A DNA stretch of 33,119 nucleotides, taken from Syntrophaceae bacterium. GTDB lineage: Bacteria; Desulfobacterota; SM23-61. Numbering within the stretch: the first letter of the stretch is position 1; each line of letters opens with the position of its first letter. Location of the stretch: NCBI GenBank assembly GCA_013388675.1, contig JACAEW010000074.1, forward strand, positions 1-33,119, in the 5' to 3' direction. The notes beneath the pieces were generated by a model, which saw nothing but the letters and a program-made list of their open reading frames with translations, did not search any database and had not been told where the DNA came from. Shown piece after piece: positions 31,644 through 33,119 of this stretch. The translations under genes and the position numbers were made by a program.

Positions 31644-32756
31644 ATGGATAATTGTCCATCCTCTGGCCAGAAGAAGGAAATCGACGGATTGGAAATCAAC
31701 GCCCCTTTGCGCCTCTATCTGATCTTTTTCCTATTCTGGGGGCTGGTTTTTTTTGCCATCTCCGAGGCCTCTCTATTTGCCCTGGGGCGCCTTCGGCTTC
31801 GAAGGCTCAAGGAAGAAGGCCATCCGGCCCATTCCGTGATCGAAAACCTCCTAAGCCAGCCCCGGAGGCTGATCATTTCTCTCCTGGCGGGAAATGAAGC
31901 GGTCAACGTGGCCATCTCTTCCCTGACCAGCGCTCTTTTTATCGCTGCCTGGGGGGATGGCGCCAAGTGGCTGGCTATTCCCATCGTCGTTTTGGGAATC
32001 CTGCTATTGGGCGAAGTCATTCCCAAGACCATGGGGGTGAGATACCCGGATAAAATCGCCCCGGCGATTGCCCCTTCCGTCTCCCGCTTCGTCCGTCTGG
32101 TAGGGCCCATTCATTGGATCATCCGCAAAATCATTGACGGGATTTTTCGGCTGGCCCGGGTGAAGCCGGAGCCGCCTTCCTCCCTTTTGACCGAAGAGGA
32201 TTTCAAGGAACTCATCGAGACCGGCCAAAGGGAAGGCGCCGTGGAAGAGGGAGAAAAGACCCTGATTCACCGGGTATTCAAGTTCAGCGACCAGGCGGTG
32301 CGGAACATCATGACCCCCCGGGCCGCGGTCTTCTCCCTGCCGATCTCCACGCGGCTGCAGGAGGCCGTGGAAGCCCTGCGGGCGAATCGGTTTTCCCGGG
32401 TTCCGGTTTTTGAAAAAAGCCTCGATCGGGTCGTGGGAATCCTCCACGCCAAGGAGCTTTTACGCGCCTGGGGCCGAAAAAGCGCGGATGATCGCGGGTT
32501 GAGGCCCTTCCTGCGCAAACCCCATTTCGTACCCCAGAGCAAGAAGCTCGACGTCCTTTTCCGGGAGTTTCAGAAACAGAGAATTCACATGGCGGTGGTG
32601 GTGGACGAATATGGCCGGACGGCCGGAATTGTGACCCTGGAAGACCTGCTGGAAGAGCTTTTCGGGGAGATTTACGACGAGCTCGACGGGGACAGGCGGA
32701 AGCGAAGGAAACCCATGAGGCTGGCCATAGAACGGGCCAGCCCGAAGGGCCCCTGA
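31644..32756 (+). CDS. DUF21/CBS-domain CorC/CNNM-like transporter, short form
   Basis: A 370-residue membrane protein of the hemolysin C/CorC/CNNM group, implicated in Mg2+/Co2+ transport. A DUF21 domain at residues about 25-170 has the helices LYLIFFLFWGLVFFAISEAS and NVAISSLTSALFIAAW, and LLGEVIPKTMG. A CBS pair follows (RNIMTPRAAVFSLPIS, then HMAVVVDEYGRTAGIVTLED). The usual C-terminal CorC_HlyC domain is missing: the protein stops about 30 residues after the second CBS domain in a basic tail. ATG 31644 is used; a TTG at 31689 with AAGGAA upstream is an alternative nearer the conserved part. A second DUF21 gene follows 19 bp later, suggesting a heteromeric pair. Confidence 0.88.
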   Translation: MDNCPSSGQKKEIDGLEINAPLRLYLIFFLFWGLVFFAISEASLFALGRLRLRRLKEEGHPAHSVIENLLSQPRRLIISLLAGNEAVNVAISSLTSALFIAAWGDGAKWLAIPIVVLGILLLGEVIPKTMGVRYPDKIAPAIAPSVSRFVRLVGPIHWIIRKIIDGIFRLARVKPEPPSSLLTEEDFKELIETGQREGAVEEGEKTLIHRVFKFSDQAVRNIMTPRAAVFSLPISTRLQEAVEALRANRFSRVPVFEKSLDRVVGILHAKELLRAWGRKSADDRGLRPFLRKPHFVPQSKKLDVLFREFQKQRIHMAVVVDEYGRTAGIVTLEDLLEELFGEIYDELDGDRRKRRKPMRLAIERASPKGP

Positions 32757-32775
32757 TAGGAAAGAAAGAGGCCGA

Positions 32776-33119
32776 ATGGAGACTTACATCCTCGCAAGCT
32801 TGATTCTGGTCATGGTTCTATTCCTTTTTCTCGAGGGATTCCTGTCAGGCTCGGAAATTGCCATGGTGGCGGCCGACCGGAAAAAGTTAACCGGCCTGGC
32901 TCGTTCCAGCTCCCGGGTGGACCGTCTAACTTTTCGGATTTTAAAAGACCCATCCTGGTTTCTTTCCACCACCCTGGTGGGCAGCAATATGGCCGAAGTG
33001 GCCAATGCCGCCCTGGTAACTTCCATCCTGGTGAGCGCCTACGGATCCCGGGGCGATCTGTACGCTTTCCTGGTTCTGACCCCTTTCATTCTCATCCTGG
33101 GAGAAGCTTTTCCCAAGGC
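32776..33119 (+). CDS. DUF21-domain CorC/CNNM-like transporter (3' truncated)
   Basis: Only the first 114 codons are in the window. The translated start METYILASLILVMVLFLFLE, then GFLSGSEIAMVAADRKKL and STTLVGSNMAEVANAALVTS, is the DUF21 transmembrane domain of CorC/CNNM transporters. The last residues, LGEAFPK, correspond to the family's GE(I/V)xPK motif. The ATG at 32776 is 19 bp after the stop of the preceding DUF21 gene; the weak GAAAGAGG stretch lies before it. It resembles but is not identical to its neighbour, so they are tandem paralogues. Whether it carries CBS and CorC_HlyC domains cannot be seen. Confidence 0.85.
   Translation, partial: METYILASLILVMVLFLFLEGFLSGSEIAMVAADRKKLTGLARSSSRVDRLTFRILKDPSWFLSTTLVGSNMAEVANAALVTSILVSAYGSRGDLYAFLVLTPFILILGEAFPK

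Overview
The window looks like chromosomal DNA from a Gram-negative bacterium of the deltaproteobacterial (Desulfobacterota-like) type. This is inferred from the moderately high G+C, the style of the Lon, NtrC-type regulator and CvpA/DUF4845-like proteins, and the mix of gene families. No phage, transposase, integrase or CRISPR array was seen. Genes sit in short, tightly coupled operons, many with ATGA overlaps, separated by intergenic stretches rich in small dispersed repeats.

Layout. 3-3045: a 5'-truncated ATP-binding/winged-helix regulator, a PflX-like radical SAM protein and a short-chain dehydrogenase. 3046-3550: repeats and a minus-strand tRNA-Arg(CCG). 3551-6819: a HEAT-repeat protein translationally coupled to a divergent HD-GYP protein; both carry the same N-terminal domain. 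7006-8000 (minus): CvpA and a small DUF4845-like membrane protein. 8458-10951: an acyl-CoA synthetase alpha subunit without a beta subunit, a 59-residue protein and a site-2 protease. 11038-14183: metallo-beta-lactamase-fold hydrolase, FemAB/GNAT-like protein and GT4 glycosyltransferase, running into a convergent inositol monophosphatase (14074-14856, minus). 15093-16680: alpha/beta hydrolase and a GNAT-like protein.

16681 to about 19930 is visibly A+T-richer. It holds an isolated FabF-like ketosynthase, a 704-bp gap with no convincing gene, and the membrane sensor half of a histidine kinase. The kinase half, and everything after it, returns to the G+C-rich style. The kinase is followed by two overlapping genes. 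The first is a chimera of a degenerate sigma54-type AAA+ domain and a histidine-kinase phosphoacceptor domain with a ruined ATP-binding lid. The second is an NtrC-family response regulator. This three-gene cassette (19068-24131) is the best candidate for an undescribed signalling arrangement.

24275-33119: a DUF1848 Fe-S protein, a membrane protein with an internal duplication, a DinG-like Fe-S helicase, Lon protease behind a near-consensus sigma70 promoter, ThiL, and two tandem DUF21/CBS (CorC/CNNM) transporters, the last cut by the window end.

Repeat content is a second theme: degenerate 7-bp tandem repeats at four loci, a GC-rich hairpin element seen three times (once inside a coding region), and a GCAGGGG...CCCCTAC palindromic element seen twice.
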